Part shown: positions 46,850 through 57,626 of the stretch, one piece after another | Position numbering within the stretch: position 1 is the stretch's first letter | Layout: each line of letters opens with the position of its first letter | DNA from: Xylogone sp. PMI_703 | Lineage: Eukaryota; Ascomycota; Leotiomycetes | NCBI GenBank assembly: GCA_021399445.1 | Contig: JAJTUQ010000006.1 | Coordinates: 1,736,001-1,800,000, forward strand | Direction: 5' to 3' | Length of the DNA stretch: 64,000 bases | Program-made: the position numbers and the translations under genes | The notes under the pieces: model-generated | What the model saw: only the letters and a program-made list of their open reading frames with translations | What the model was told of the DNA's origin: nothing | The model's database searches: none

Positions 46850-48658
46850 TTAAAGTTTTGACATAGTGTGCGAACTGTCACAGTTTACCTCCGTAATGGC
46901 TGCGGCAATGGTCTTTAACTCCGCTAGGTGGTTCTCGTAGACACCTCGTGGTGTTGTATGGTACTTATTACATAGACTCGCCGCAGCTGCAATCGCAATA
47001 GCGTGCTGTGCACCATTACCCATGAACTTGGTGTTGGATCCCGCGACGTGAGTTACACTTATATGTTTACCAGCCATCATCAAGTTAGATATGTTAACAG
47101 AGTAGAGGCTACGGAACGGGATATCGTAGGGTTTCCCGTCCCGTTCGTCCCACTCCCAGTACTTGAGGCGAAAGTCGTACTTCTCGTTGCCCGGGTAATG
47201 CAGGCAGAAAGCTCCCCCATTCTGCACCACAGCGTCAGGGAAATATTTATGGGTGCGAATATCAGTCTCGGTGAGAATGTAGTCACCCTTGTATCGCCTG
47301 AACTCGCCTTGTGCGGAGACGTAGGCTACCCAATCGAGCTCGAGGTTAGCATAGGTATCAGGCTCTGCCATCTTAACGTTGGAGAACGTGCCGTAGATCG
47401 CACGGAGTAAGTGGTCGCGGATATGCTCGCCGTGAGTATAAGGGTCGAGCCACTGGCCGTATTCCCAGAAATGAGTCAGGGGCCTCTTCATTCTGCGGGG
47501 AATAGCTGGGTCGTCGGAGTGGCCTAGAGGAACGACGGAAGGGCCAGGTCCGTTCTCAATCCCCGGCTTCCTGAGCTGGCCACCTAGATTGGAGAAGTCC
47601 TTCGCTACCTCAGTTGCCCATGGCACGTCAGGGAAGGTAACTGGTGAATCCGCCATCCGGGTACGGAAAAAGACCGTGTTTCCGTGGTGCATGTCGTCGC
47701 GGTGCTGGGGGGCCAGGCTCTCGCCGAACTGTGCCTGCGACTCCTGGCCGAAGAGCGTCTCTGCGCCCGAGTACATGCCTAAGATGGCCTTTCCAGAGCA
47801 GTCAATGAATACTGGCGCCGAGAGGCGGATCTCTCGTCCACTACGGGCATGTCGAGCGTCGACCGAGGTGATAGCAGAGTCGGTGATGGTTGTGTTGTAG
47901 ACGGTGTGCTCTAGGAAGACCGTTGCATTGGGTTCCGCATCGAGTAACTGCTTCGCCAGCAAGTCGCCGTCCGGGGTGCGATTCGAGAGTTTGTCAACCA
48001 GCGGACCGGTCACTCCACGCGGGCTGAGCCCAATCTCCACGCTTGCATTTCCCCCCAGATATGGACGGTTGTGAATGAGGGCTACACGCTGACCTAACCG
48101 CGCGGCTGTGAGGGTGGCTGCTGCCCCTGGCACGCCACCTCCCACGACGACGACGTCGAAGGTCCCTGCAGGAACTGGTTCGTTGGGAAGTCCACGAAAT
48201 CTCCGCCGCCATGCGCGTGCTTCGTTCCCAGCCTCGGGCGGAGGTAGATCGTCGCGGCTAAAGAAGATGGCGTCACAGCGTCCGCAAAATCCGGCCAGGT
48301 CGTGCAACAGGAGCCTCGTCTTGCCGGTGGACAGCCTCACTTTGCCTCCAAACTGCCAGTTCCAGTCCTGGTCATTAGCACCGAACTGGACATCCAGGGC
48401 GATTCCATTGACCGCGACGGTGAACCTTCCAGGATGGTGGCCGGGAACCCAGTCCTTAGCGCGAACCCAGACGTTGTACTCTCCGGCGTTCTCGATGAAG
48501 ATGCTGGTCGTAGCATCCGCTACTAGCTTACCATTGCCATGAGCCAGCAGATAAGGTGAACCCATCTCCATCTCGAACTGTGAATCCAGAACCCAGCCGC
48601 CGAAGTCATCGAATGCTTCGGCCTCCACGAGAATTCCCGAGTCAGCGGACCTCTTCAT
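46850..48658 (-). CDS. FAD-dependent oxidoreductase with N-terminal carbohydrate-binding-like domain
   Basis: Intronless, 602 aa from the ATG at 48658. Residues about 9-135 look like a beta-sandwich of the kind fused to sugar-active proteins (VEAEAFDDFGGWVLDSQFEM, EYNVWVRAKDW, FTVAVNG). A Rossmann motif VVVVGGGVPGAAATLTAARL follows at 169-188, then PYLGGNASVEIGLSP. The C-terminal FAD block is ISNLMMAGKHISVTHVAGS. This is the pattern of the FAD-dependent oxidoreductase family common in bacteria that break down polysaccharides. There is no signal peptide. The lack of introns, the high GC and the bacterial-like architecture suggest acquisition by horizontal transfer. The substrate is not known; an oxidised sugar or sugar acid is a guess. 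A 16-base A run lies about 45 bp upstream of the start. Confidence 0.85.
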   Translation of the reverse strand: MKRSADSGILVEAEAFDDFGGWVLDSQFEMEMGSPYLLAHGNGKLVADATTSIFIENAGEYNVWVRAKDWVPGHHPGRFTVAVNGIALDVQFGANDQDWNWQFGGKVRLSTGKTRLLLHDLAGFCGRCDAIFFSRDDLPPPEAGNEARAWRRRFRGLPNEPVPAGTFDVVVVGGGVPGAAATLTAARLGQRVALIHNRPYLGGNASVEIGLSPRGVTGPLVDKLSNRTPDGDLLAKQLLDAEPNATVFLEHTVYNTTITDSAITSVDARHARSGREIRLSAPVFIDCSGKAILGMYSGAETLFGQESQAQFGESLAPQHRDDMHHGNTVFFRTRMADSPVTFPDVPWATEVAKDFSNLGGQLRKPGIENGPGPSVVPLGHSDDPAIPRRMKRPLTHFWEYGQWLDPYTHGEHIRDHLLRAIYGTFSNVKMAEPDTYANLELDWVAYVSAQGEFRRYKGDYILTETDIRTHKYFPDAVVQNGGAFCLHYPGNEKYDFRLKYWEWDERDGKPYDIPFRSLYSVNISNLMMAGKHISVTHVAGSNTKFMGNGAQHAIAIAAAASLCNKYHTTPRGVYENHLAELKTIAAAITEVNCDSSHTMSKL

Positions 48659-49359
48659 GGTCGTAGATGCCGCAGCGTAGGTATATACTCGTGAATCAAA
48701 TGAAAAAAAAAAAAAAAAGGCAGACGTACGCGGTGACAGAAGGCACGGTAAAGTGAAAACATAGGCGTATAAGAGGAGCTAGATATTTATAACCTAGCAA
48801 ATGTGCTTCCAGCGATATTGGATTTGATGATTAGTGAACGCGGGGGGGTTCACTGTGCCGGAGCCGCGGAACGATTGACGTACATGGCCGAGAAGAAAAA
48901 CGTGACCAAACGCCGTGGATTGAACATAAACTGTTCAAAAGCCATTGTAAAGACTCGCTGGTCATTTTTTGGCCCGCAGATGACCTTGCCTGGGGGGGGT
49001 GCCTTTGAATTAAACAGAAATTTCAATATAACTATTTTTTTAATACTTTATAAAATTACCGATTTCATCAAGATGGTATCCCCACTAGAGTTGTAATTGT
49101 CTGAATGAAAGGAAATAGTTTCTTGAAACCACATTGTATATAAATAGTGTACATTAATGATAAGAAGTTGATCTATACGAATTAGGAAGTTATAAGTTAT
49201 AAGGTTGTATAGTCCAAAACATCAATACTTATCCAAAAGTTTGCAAACAGCCTCTAGATATTTGTTGTATCGCAAGGAAAACATGTTTACGTCCCTAACA
49301 ATTTTCGGCATTTGAAGATGCTGATATAATCAGACCAAGCGAAGAAATATGACGTATAG
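48659..49359. other. Intergenic, nothing recognised
   Basis: Apart from the homopolymer A run at about 48703-48718 and a G run near 48842, nothing stands out. Confidence 0.45.
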
Positions 49360-50367
49360 GTCCGTTTGAGTTCTACAATCTAATTGAGGCGCGGATTATA
49401 CTTTTCAATATATTTAACCTCGGACTTGGTGTGCTCCAGTCTGTTAGTGAAGCGTAGTGCTGGATAGAGGCAACGGAAGAATAAAAGGCGCAGCAGCAGC
49501 GCGTAATGCTCTTGATGGAAGAATGGAACACTGCTTTTGAAGATCTCATAAAACGTAGCATCTCTAAGTGGACGCTTATAGACGTGGGCGGTGCAGACCT
49601 CCTTTGTGCTTCACATCTCACCGTCAAACTCTGGTTCGCCACGGCGCTTAGGCCTGACGAAACAAAATGGGACAAGTACAAAGAGCAGTTCGAAAAACTG
49701 CTCGAGATCTCCACGCGCCTTCTCCAGACCCTTGCCAAGCCGGGGTAACCCCTCTTGGCTTTCTCTTTTGAACTTGGTTGCATTCTACCCCTTCCACTTC
49801 ATCGCCTAGAAGTGCTGCTGGCCGTTAATCCGTCGCCGGGTCCTCGTAGCCCTGGGCAGATGCAAACGTCGAGAAAAGCTTTTTGATTCCCGATTTTCAC
49901 ACAGTGTCATTAAGTGCATCATGGAGGTCGAAGAGTCCTTGGGTCTTGCACTGGGACAGAAACCAGGACCCGATGACCTCCCACCTGAGGAGGCACGGAT
50001 CTATCAGATAGACATCACCCTCGAAGGGGTGAAGAAGAATGTCATCCCGATCAACCTCCTCTCGAAGCCAGATGGACTGTTCGGAGAGTGGCATATTCGA
50101 TCTGAATATATCCAGGTAGACAAGCTTGACATAAATATGTTGACCTCAACGTCACAGTACAATGATTTTTTAGAGGCAGTAGAAGATAAAGCTCTAGATA
50201 GCAGTCCGGATCTATCTAATTTCGCACGCGTAGGCCAAGAGCCTATATCAATCAGCCTGTCTCAGGCCAACTCTTCCTCATATGAGATGTTAGTAGGGAA
50301 CGCGATACAATCTACCGGGGTGTACTATCCGCACTGTACAATCGATGGTGGTATCCCACTAGAATAA
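49360..50367 (+). pseudogene. Dead C-terminal part of a fungal transcription-factor-like gene
   Basis: One frame gives EFYNLIEARIILFNIFNLGL, a TAG (49455), CWIEATEE, a TAA (49482), then LLMEEWNTAFEDLIKRSISK and LTVKLWFATALRPDETKWDK to 49748. One frame over, FHFIA, a TAG (49807), KCCWPLIRRRVLVALGRCKR and, from 49921, MEVEESLGLALGQKPGPDDL, then PPEEARIYQIDITL and the end at 50367. Order and phrases match the C-terminal half of fungal C6-type regulator proteins (LQxWxxAFxxF, LxLRxxxxxLxL, FxALKCRxPxxRRxAL, ARIxDVxI). The DNA-binding N-terminus is missing. There are at least three stops and one frameshift. Confidence 0.6.
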
Positions 50368-50460
50368 GCTAGAATATAGAGCCGGTGACTGGGTGCGTGA
50401 TTTTGGAGAATTAAAGTGTACATAGTAACTTATCTAATAACTCACAACTTTCATTTTCAG

Positions 50461-50697
50461 TAAAATTCAGGCTTCTACGATTACACCTGAGCTGAGTATA
50501 CTTTTTGCATTCCCCAATTTCAGCATAGTTATCTTATCAAGACCTACCGGCGTCGATAGAACAACCGTCCAGCAACAGAAAATAGATGTTACCAAACCAC
50601 AAGTTACGTCAGTGGAGAAAAAACCTGGTTTTCCGTCAGATGAAAATTCAACAACGTATCCTATCACAATATGCGAATCCAACGTATACATTTCTTA
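50461..50697 (+). other. Open stretch behind a splice-acceptor-like site
   Basis: After TTTCATTTTCAG a frame of about 78 codons stays open (Thr/Val/Lys-rich, no motif) to a TAA at 50695-50697, just before the convergent mannosyltransferase stop. It could be the last exon of an unrecognised gene or chance. Confidence 0.15.
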
Positions 50698-50701
50698 ATT
50701 C

Positions 50702-52186
50702 CTATAAACATAAATTTCCATGTCCATTTTCTTTGTTCTTACAGACTTGTTTGAACCAATTTACGCGGCAGTCCTCTTTATGCAACCACACAGCGACCGG
50801 AGCCATTCTATTCACTCTACAGCCACTACAATTAGAGGAGTCGGGGCAGTTACTGAATACTGTATGCTGATAACCGATATCTCTGAACCTATCAGACAAC
50901 AAAGGTAAGTTAGTAGAATTCAAATCTAGAAAACTTAATATAAAATAGGAGGAGCTACCAGTGAATTTTGGACGTATCTTCAAAGAGTCCTAGCGCAATG
51001 CTATGCACCGGAGCATCTCCCCAGCGTTCATAGAAAAACCCATTCGCATGATCCAAATGCTGAAAATAAGCCTCGTATATTTCGCTTCTCCAAAATTCCA
51101 TATCGGCAATCTCGAAGTTACTCCAAAAGTGGCAAGTACTATACCCATTAGCCATGCGGTTTTTGTCGGGTCTCTGAGAACTGTCTGTAAGCCAGTCAAG
51201 GGAATTGTGCTCGTGGAGATATTCTGGATGTGTGGACAGAAACTTCAACGTCTCAGGCCAAAGTGAAGGCAGTGTGTTGGGATCATCGTAGATATTAATT
51301 GTAAATCCATAGGTCTTGTTGTTATCAGCCATGTAGCGGAAAACATCGTAGTTTATGTCACAGAAAAGTCTATTTTGCGTCAATTAATACTCAATGAATA
51401 TAAGTGAATGAAAATGAATGAATAGTGTATAAGTCGTACTTAATATTTGGCTCGACACGCCAATAATATTGGATATCTTTCAAAGCAGGATGCTTATAAA
51501 AGAAGCCGGAATACCATCGACACATTTGATGATAGCTGATTTTTGACGCGTACTTAACTCTTTTCGAGCTCATTGATTGTACTGATTCTTCAAGAGTATT
51601 CTCGTCAATCCAAGCCGGGACATTCCAGTGTTCACTTGGAATCAATTCTAGTCCAGCATGAGTCTATTAGTTCACTTATTAAATACATTTTAACCTGAAA
51701 GACAACTAAAACAACAGACACACACCATATTTGCATTCTGCCTTAGTTTCCGCTTGTGTTCTCCTCTTGAATTCTTCGGTAAAAGGGACATTGTTAAAGA
51801 ATGTCCACGGATAGTTGAATTTAGAATTCCACGACGCCTCAACTTGCCGCATTGAGGACACAATTCCCTCAAGTTCTTCGTTACGGACCAGTGACAGGAT
51901 TGTGGCATTGATTCTTGGAAAAGTGTGAGAATCGTCATATTCTTTAGGCCTCCGCAACGGGTGTGCTACGTTTGGTTCCGTCATTGCTAAAAATAGAGTT
52001 AGAGTGAAATTTAAGGTGAGTGGGAAGATTCGGGAAATTCTTAGACTCACAAATTCGTCGAAGTGAGATGTCTCGATCCCCCGAGGATATCATCATACGT
52101 TGGCCATAGAAAAACCAGAAAAAAAGAATACTAATAAAAATAGTGGAATATTTGGCAGTCCTACGAGCAGAGCCTGTGGCATACAT
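50702..52186 (-). CDS. Alpha-1,2-mannosyltransferase of the Kre2/Mnt1 family (GT15)
   Basis: Minus-strand exons 52186-52051, 51986-51726, 51647-51440, 51369-50959 and 50888-50702 sum to 1203 nt (400 aa). A short cytoplasmic end and one hydrophobic helix (residues about 13-28) give the type II Golgi topology of the family. Family blocks are clear: INATILSLVRNEELEGIVSS, YPWTFFNNVPFTEEF, YELIPSEHWNVPAWID, QYYWRVEPNIKLFCDINYDV, KTYGFTINIYDD, and CHFWSNFEIADMEF. WFRDIGYQH near the end is also typical. It would add alpha-1,2-mannose to O- or N-linked glycans of cell-wall proteins. The last residues may differ if a GTAAGA donor near 50745 is used. No defect is seen. Confidence 0.88.
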
Positions 52187-53101
52187 GGTGGCCGTATAGA
52201 AAGGAGAAAAACTTCGCAGAATATGGCCAACGATGGGACCATCTGAACTGTCAGCAAACAACTTGAAGCTGACCAAAAAACTTCGGATGTCTCGGAATCA
52301 CTCGTTTTGCTCCCTAACCTGTCCTGTTTTGCAGCTATCTGCAGAGTCCGATGCACAGCTGCAAGGTACAGCATCTATGAAGCTATTCCACGTGCGAAAG
52401 CTTGGCTATTCATGAGACTTGGCATTTTTCATCGATCATGTTATAATATCTTGCGATGAAAACATCTTCTGTATTAGGCAGCAGATTAATTCACTGGGCA
52501 ATTGTTTGTTCTGCGCGCTAGTAAAGAAGGGTTCACCAGTGTCAAACTGCTCACTCCTCATTGGCTTCCGATTGATTGTTGATGGCGACCTTACTGAATC
52601 TTACGGTAGTTATTAATCACTCCTTACCAAATAGGCTAGATAACACGTGATCTCTTTCCCTGAAATTGTGCGATGAGTCACCATTGGTGCAAAGAGAATT
52701 CTAACCCACTAATAAATAAGTCGCACGTTGCTATTTTAGGCCTAAGCTAAATGCACTCACTAATCTACCAAAGGACGCTCCAACCCCTTGTCAATATAGA
52801 AGCCGACATAATTCATACCAAAGACCGGATGGGCAACTCGTATATTTAGATCGTCAAGTTGCTTACCATAACATTGTTTTATACCGAAGATGAATAGTTT
52901 ACAGGGATTTTGCTGTGATATCAAAATCACGTCCGGTACTGATAATCCTTTCTATACATAATTTATATATCAAAAAGCAAAAGGGAATTTTCATTCCGTA
53001 AAAATGAGGTGAATATTGGCAATCAAACAATTAGGTTTAAACAATAATGGTATGCATTGACTAATATTAAGATAATAAATAAATGTATAATAGAAGCCGG
53101 C
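52187..53101. other. Intergenic with a weak MITE-end relative
   Basis: No gene seen. 52739-52782 (GGCCTAAGCTAAATGCACTC) loosely resembles the 8.1-kb element's terminal repeat. Confidence 0.4.
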
Positions 53102-53816
53102 TCAAAAACCCGGCTCTGATGCCAACGTTGCAAGCGCCGCTTTTTCTACAGGAATTGGAATCTTTTTTTGATCTCTAATGAGTTCCGCCCACCATGGAGT
53201 CATTATCGCCTCTTGCAAAACCGCATCGGCTCGTCCGTTACATGCATTTGCAGTGGCTTGTTCAGGCCGGGTGGTAAGAATAAGAACCACCCCATGACTC
53301 TAAGGTGGTTTGGTCGATCCCATGCACTTCCATAATACGCCTAGCAGCATAACCAATGAAGTTAGTTCCGTCATCCCTAGATGTTGTAATCCGTAAAGTC
53401 GGTTTCACACGTCGTAAGTCTTTAAATGAATGGATATCATATTTAGGGTGTATAGCGAGCATCATTCGATCTCGCTGTGGCAAAGCTGCCAACGCTCTCA
53501 GACTCTGCATTGGACATGTTCTAGTGAACATCCCCGAACGGGTCAAAGCAGACGAAAGCAATTTCGCCGGCGTACCGATGCATAGTTGGACCTCCCCATT
53601 ATACAAAGACTGTATTTCTTCTAAACCGTCGCTACGCAAATTCCAGATAGCAACTCGGCTCCGAGGCCCTGCCCGATCACAAAATTCCTGGGTCAACCAC
53701 GAGCAGATACGATGAAAATTTGCCTATCCCAAGTCTCCAACAAATTGTAGTGTGATGGAGCGTGTAATTAAAGGGTCATCTTCCTTTTCACTAGCTTCCA
53801 GCCTTGGTGTTGTCAT
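53102..53816 (-). pseudogene. Broken TAXI/TRAP-type solute-binding protein gene
   Basis: From ATG 53816 the frame reads ITLQFVGDLG, a TAG at 53726-53724, ANFHRICSWLTQEFCDRAGP, YNGEVQLCIGTPAKLL, and LRALAALPQRDRMMLAIHPK. It then shifts frame near 53285, after WGGSYSYH, and continues RPEQATANACNGRADAVLQE, AIMTPWW and AALATLASEPGF. The order matches the TAXI-family periplasmic solute receptors of bacteria and their fungal relatives. The stop is at a position where family members have Trp (GDWG), so TGG to TAG. No signal peptide is visible. Non-functional as read. Confidence 0.65.
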
Positions 53817-55259
53817 TTTGGAGATTGAGAGAAAGCAAATTTGCACGACTTAGTAGCTTATAACTACGAGTTTGGTACTGAATCTATCCATTCATATGTT
53901 GACATTTAATGGAGAACGTTTAATGAGAATATCTCCTGGAGTATGGACCATCCACAACTCCCCAGCATTAGTGACGGTAGAACCCAAAAGCATATTGCGG
54001 GACGCGTCCCACAAGATTTGTCCCGTGCCCCGCGTCATGTATCCTACATCCTACAGCCAGATGTTGGATAAAACTAAACACCATTTGATATGGGAGGTCA
54101 ATTTCGGAGCTTCAAATTTCGGAACGCAAAAGCTCGGAACGCCGCCCTAACATGCTGAGTGCTCAGTGTATGCGCTAAATTGGCGCATACCCCACAGAGT
54201 TGGGGTGGGCCCCAAGAAATTCTACTTGAGCGCTGAGGTCCTAGCGACACGTCCCCAGTTCCAGGGCTTAGACAACATTAACCTTTGCCTCCCCACCTTC
54301 CTGAGCCTCACTTTTCATCAGGAGATCGCACTATCTAATTTTGCATGTGATATCCAGGATCATGCATTCAAGTTAACCTCATAGGAGCATGTCTTTAGGG
54401 CGCAGCCTCAATATTCAACCGTAGATGCATATTTGCGTTATGGATGGGCAGCTATGGAGATGGAAAGTCTCTTACAGCCAAGGATCGCTGTTAAACAGGG
54501 CTTTGCCGTCTAGCTACTGAGGTAAACACGAGAGTTAAAGATGATTACCGTGATCTGTTACAACCAGTCTGTCGGAACATGGGTCCGATATGCCACATAT
54601 GTGGGAACTCAACGATTGAATTGAATTGACTTATCCAAAGTTTACCTTACAGTACAATTTATAGTAGAGATTTGAACAACGGATTACAGCAAAATCCAGA
54701 GTGCATAGAAGGGGTTTTGGCTTATGTTGAATAAAGCCGTGGTAAAACATGTAGTGATTCTAGTGTAAGCCACCAAAGGGTGTTGCCGGAATGGGAACAC
54801 GTGACCGTGTTCTGACACAATCATATGAGTGCGTCAATGGATAGTCTCAAAATAGATCTATAGCTCCGGCGTACCACAGTGTGTGCGGAACCCCAGCCAT
54901 GGAAAGCTCAATTTTCTTGGCTGATTAAGTGGTTCCGTCACCATCAAATCAATGTGCGTTTCCGTCTGTTCATTACGTACTTACAATGGACGGTGTAGCC
55001 GTGCGAAGGCATCAGGCATGCAATCCATCCTGGTCATTCTTTCGGCCAGATAGATCTGCCATTTTAAATCACCTGGTTTTTGGCCAATTTTTCCGTCAAA
55101 TAAGTTAAAAGGACTGCCATCTTCCTGATCTGACCCATCATGGTGTATTGTTGGAATCATATCTGCCTCGAGTCACTACAACTCATTGCAACGAGCATAT
55201 TTTGGTCTTGAAAAAAACTTTGCGCTTATTGATCTGTCTTGATCCAATACAGTTCACCT
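53817..55259. other. Intergenic with clustered hairpins
   Basis: No gene was recognised in 1.4 kb. Three adjacent inverted repeats lie at 54154-54205. The part next to 55260 is the promoter and leader of the aminotransferase gene. Confidence 0.45.
54154..54205. repeat. Three adjacent hairpin-forming sequences
   Basis: CTGAG-TG-CTCAG (54154-54165), GTATGCGC-TAAATTG-GCGCATAC (54168-54190) and CCCCA-CAGAGT-TGGGG (54190-54205) follow one another within about 52 bp. All stems are perfect. A few bases upstream lie short repeats of CGGAACGC or TCGGAGC type. Confidence 0.55.
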
Positions 55260-56866
55260 ATGCAGAGCCAAACGAGCACTATGCCTGGCAACGATCTGCC
55301 GTATGCTACAAAGCGGCATGTGTCCACCTCCGCTCGCCGCCTTGAGATTGACAATATCAATCCCAATGTTAAGGCAGTAAAATATGCTGTCCGAGGCGAA
55401 CTCGCCGTGAAAGCAGAGGAGTACCGCCTTAGACTCGCCAGAGGTGACAAATCATTACCCTTTGAGAGTGTCATCTTCGCCAATATTGGCAACCCTCAGC
55501 AGCTGGGCCAGAAACCCATCACCTTCTTCCGCCAAGTCCTTAGCCTCCTTGAAAACCAAAAACTGTTGGAGAACCCGGAGGTGCTCAAGTGCTCCTTTCA
55601 ATACAAGCAAGATGCCATTGATAGGGCGCAGATGCTCCTTGAGGGCATCCAGGGTGTAGGTGCTTATAGTCACAGCCAGGGAGCTCTCTCAATCAGAGAA
55701 AGTGTGGCTCTATTCATCGAACAGCGCGATGGCTTCCCTGCTAACCCTAGCGACCTGTATCTCTGTGCTGGTGCTTCGTCCGGTGTGAACACTCTTCTCA
55801 GCATCATCTGCCACGCTCCTTATACTGGTGTCCTCATTCCTATACCTCAATACCCACTATATACCGCTACTTTGACTCTCTTGAATGCTCAATGCGTTCC
55901 CTATCACCTAGAGGAGCACAAGTCCTGGGGCACGGACGTCGCCGTCATCCGGAAGTCTCTCGAAAAGGCAAAGACCGACGGCACAGACGTCCGTGCCATT
56001 GTGGTTATCAACCCAGGTAACCCCACAGGTGCCTGTCTAAGTCTTCAGAACATCAAAAGTGTCCTCGATCTAGCAGCAGATGAGAAGCTTGTTGTCATTG
56101 CAGATGAGGTGTACCAGACGAACGTCTTTGCTGGTGGATTCACTTCATTCAAGAAGCGACTGCGTCAACTACAGCAGGAAGAGCCCGGCAAGTATGATAA
56201 TGTCCAGTTGGCATCTCTCCACAGTATCTCTAAGGGCATGGTTGGTGAAGGTGGTCACCGTGGTGGCTATTTCGAACTAGTCGGATTCGACCCCTTCGTT
56301 GCGGAGCAAATCTACAAGTTCGTCAGCGTCATGCTCTGCCCACCAGTTATTGGCCAATGTCTCGTCGAATTGATGGTGAATCCACCTAAAGACGGCGAGC
56401 CTAGCTACGAGTTATACCAGAAGGAGTACAATGATATCAGGGATGGCTTACACAAGCGTGCTCTGCTTCTCTACGAAGCCTTCAAGCAGATGGAGGGAAT
56501 CGAGTGCCAAGAACCTCAGGTAAGTATTGAAGTGCACTTCCTCTTGTGACTATCCTTCCACCTAACCAACTTTCGGTCTTTGAGGGCGCTATGTACCTCT
56601 TCCCCACCATTAACCTTCCACCCAAGGCCGTCGAAGCAGCCGCTGCGGAAGGACGTGCAGCTGATGAATTCTACTGCCTCCGTCTCCTTGACGCTACTGG
56701 AGTTTGCGTCGTCCCAGGCTCGGGTTTCGGACAGAAGGAGAACACACTACACTTCCGCACAACTTTCCTCGCGCCAGGTACTGACTGGGTTGACCGTATT
56801 GTCAAATTCCACGTCGAGTTCATGGCTAAATACAAAGAACAAAAGCAGCCGGAACTTCTTCCCTAG
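55260..56866 (+). CDS. Alanine aminotransferase-like PLP enzyme
   Basis: Two exons, 55260-56519 and 56585-56866 (513 aa). The intron starts GTAAGT and joins CQEPQ/GAMYLFPTINLP. Family blocks of alanine aminotransferase are present: INPNVKAVKYAVRGELAVKA near the start, FANIGNPQQLGQKPITFFRQ, GAYSHSQGALSIRESVA, INPGNPTG, IADEVYQ, and the PLP-lysine site HSISKGMVGEGGHRGGY (Lys near residue 325). The end, GSGFGQKENTLHFRTTFLAP, is also typical. It would interconvert alanine plus 2-oxoglutarate and pyruvate plus glutamate. No clear mitochondrial presequence is visible, so a cytosolic place is likely. The frame is intact and GC-rich between AT-rich neighbours. An accessory paralogue of the housekeeping gene is possible. 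Confidence 0.9.
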
Positions 56867-57626
56867 AACGTCCCTTCTCACTTCTGAGATTTTCATTTAA
56901 TCATTCTCCGTTCGAACTTGACGGATTGTTCGAATCCGCGGATTCCGACCCGAAATTGATGGACTCGAGCTCGCATTTTTTTGAGTTCGATCTGCCTACG
57001 TAACAAATCCGATCCGAATCCGCGAATTCGATCAAATCCGTTCGGATCCACTTTACTTTACACCAAATTTTGGTGAGAAGTGAAGTACCTTTAAACAAAC
57101 ATACCTTGAGCGAAAAGGAAAAGTATTCGGTCTTTAAAGTGGAAGAGGACCTCTTAGTTCTAGTATTCCAGACCAACCGAATTCGGGAGCATTTGGTCAA
57201 TGTACTGATGTGGATGCCGAGAGTCCAACAAAAATTAGCTATCTATATGAAAGTGGATGAAGAGACTGTTCAGAAGACTTTGCAATAGAAAACAAAATCC
57301 TCCTGTTCATTTTCCCTCTATCGAATGTTTTGGAAAACTCGATCCATTATTCGTGAGCGTCGGTGTCACGTGTTATTCTTTCACCCCATAATTTATGGTC
57401 ACATACTTAGTAAACTCATAGACCTGAGAATGACGATTCCAAAAACTGGTCAATTAACTAACCAACATGACTTTGAAGTTAAGCTAATCATTGAATATCA
57501 TCTCATCAAAGGCTTTTAACCGTTTCGTAGTAGGCCAAGGAGTTTCTTTAAAACGAGAGGTATTAAAAAATAACTTTATCGTCGAAGAATAACACATCCC
57601 TTAAAGGAGTTGACACTACCCGGAAA
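56867..57626. other. Intergenic with palindrome-rich stretch
   Basis: 56910-57055 is filled with variants of GAATCCGCG, GATCCGA and TTCGAAC, including the perfect palindrome GAATCCGCGGATTC at 56932-56945. A 72-codon frame at 57070-57288 (KEKYSVFKVEEDLLVLV) looks coding-like but matches nothing I know. Confidence 0.45.
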
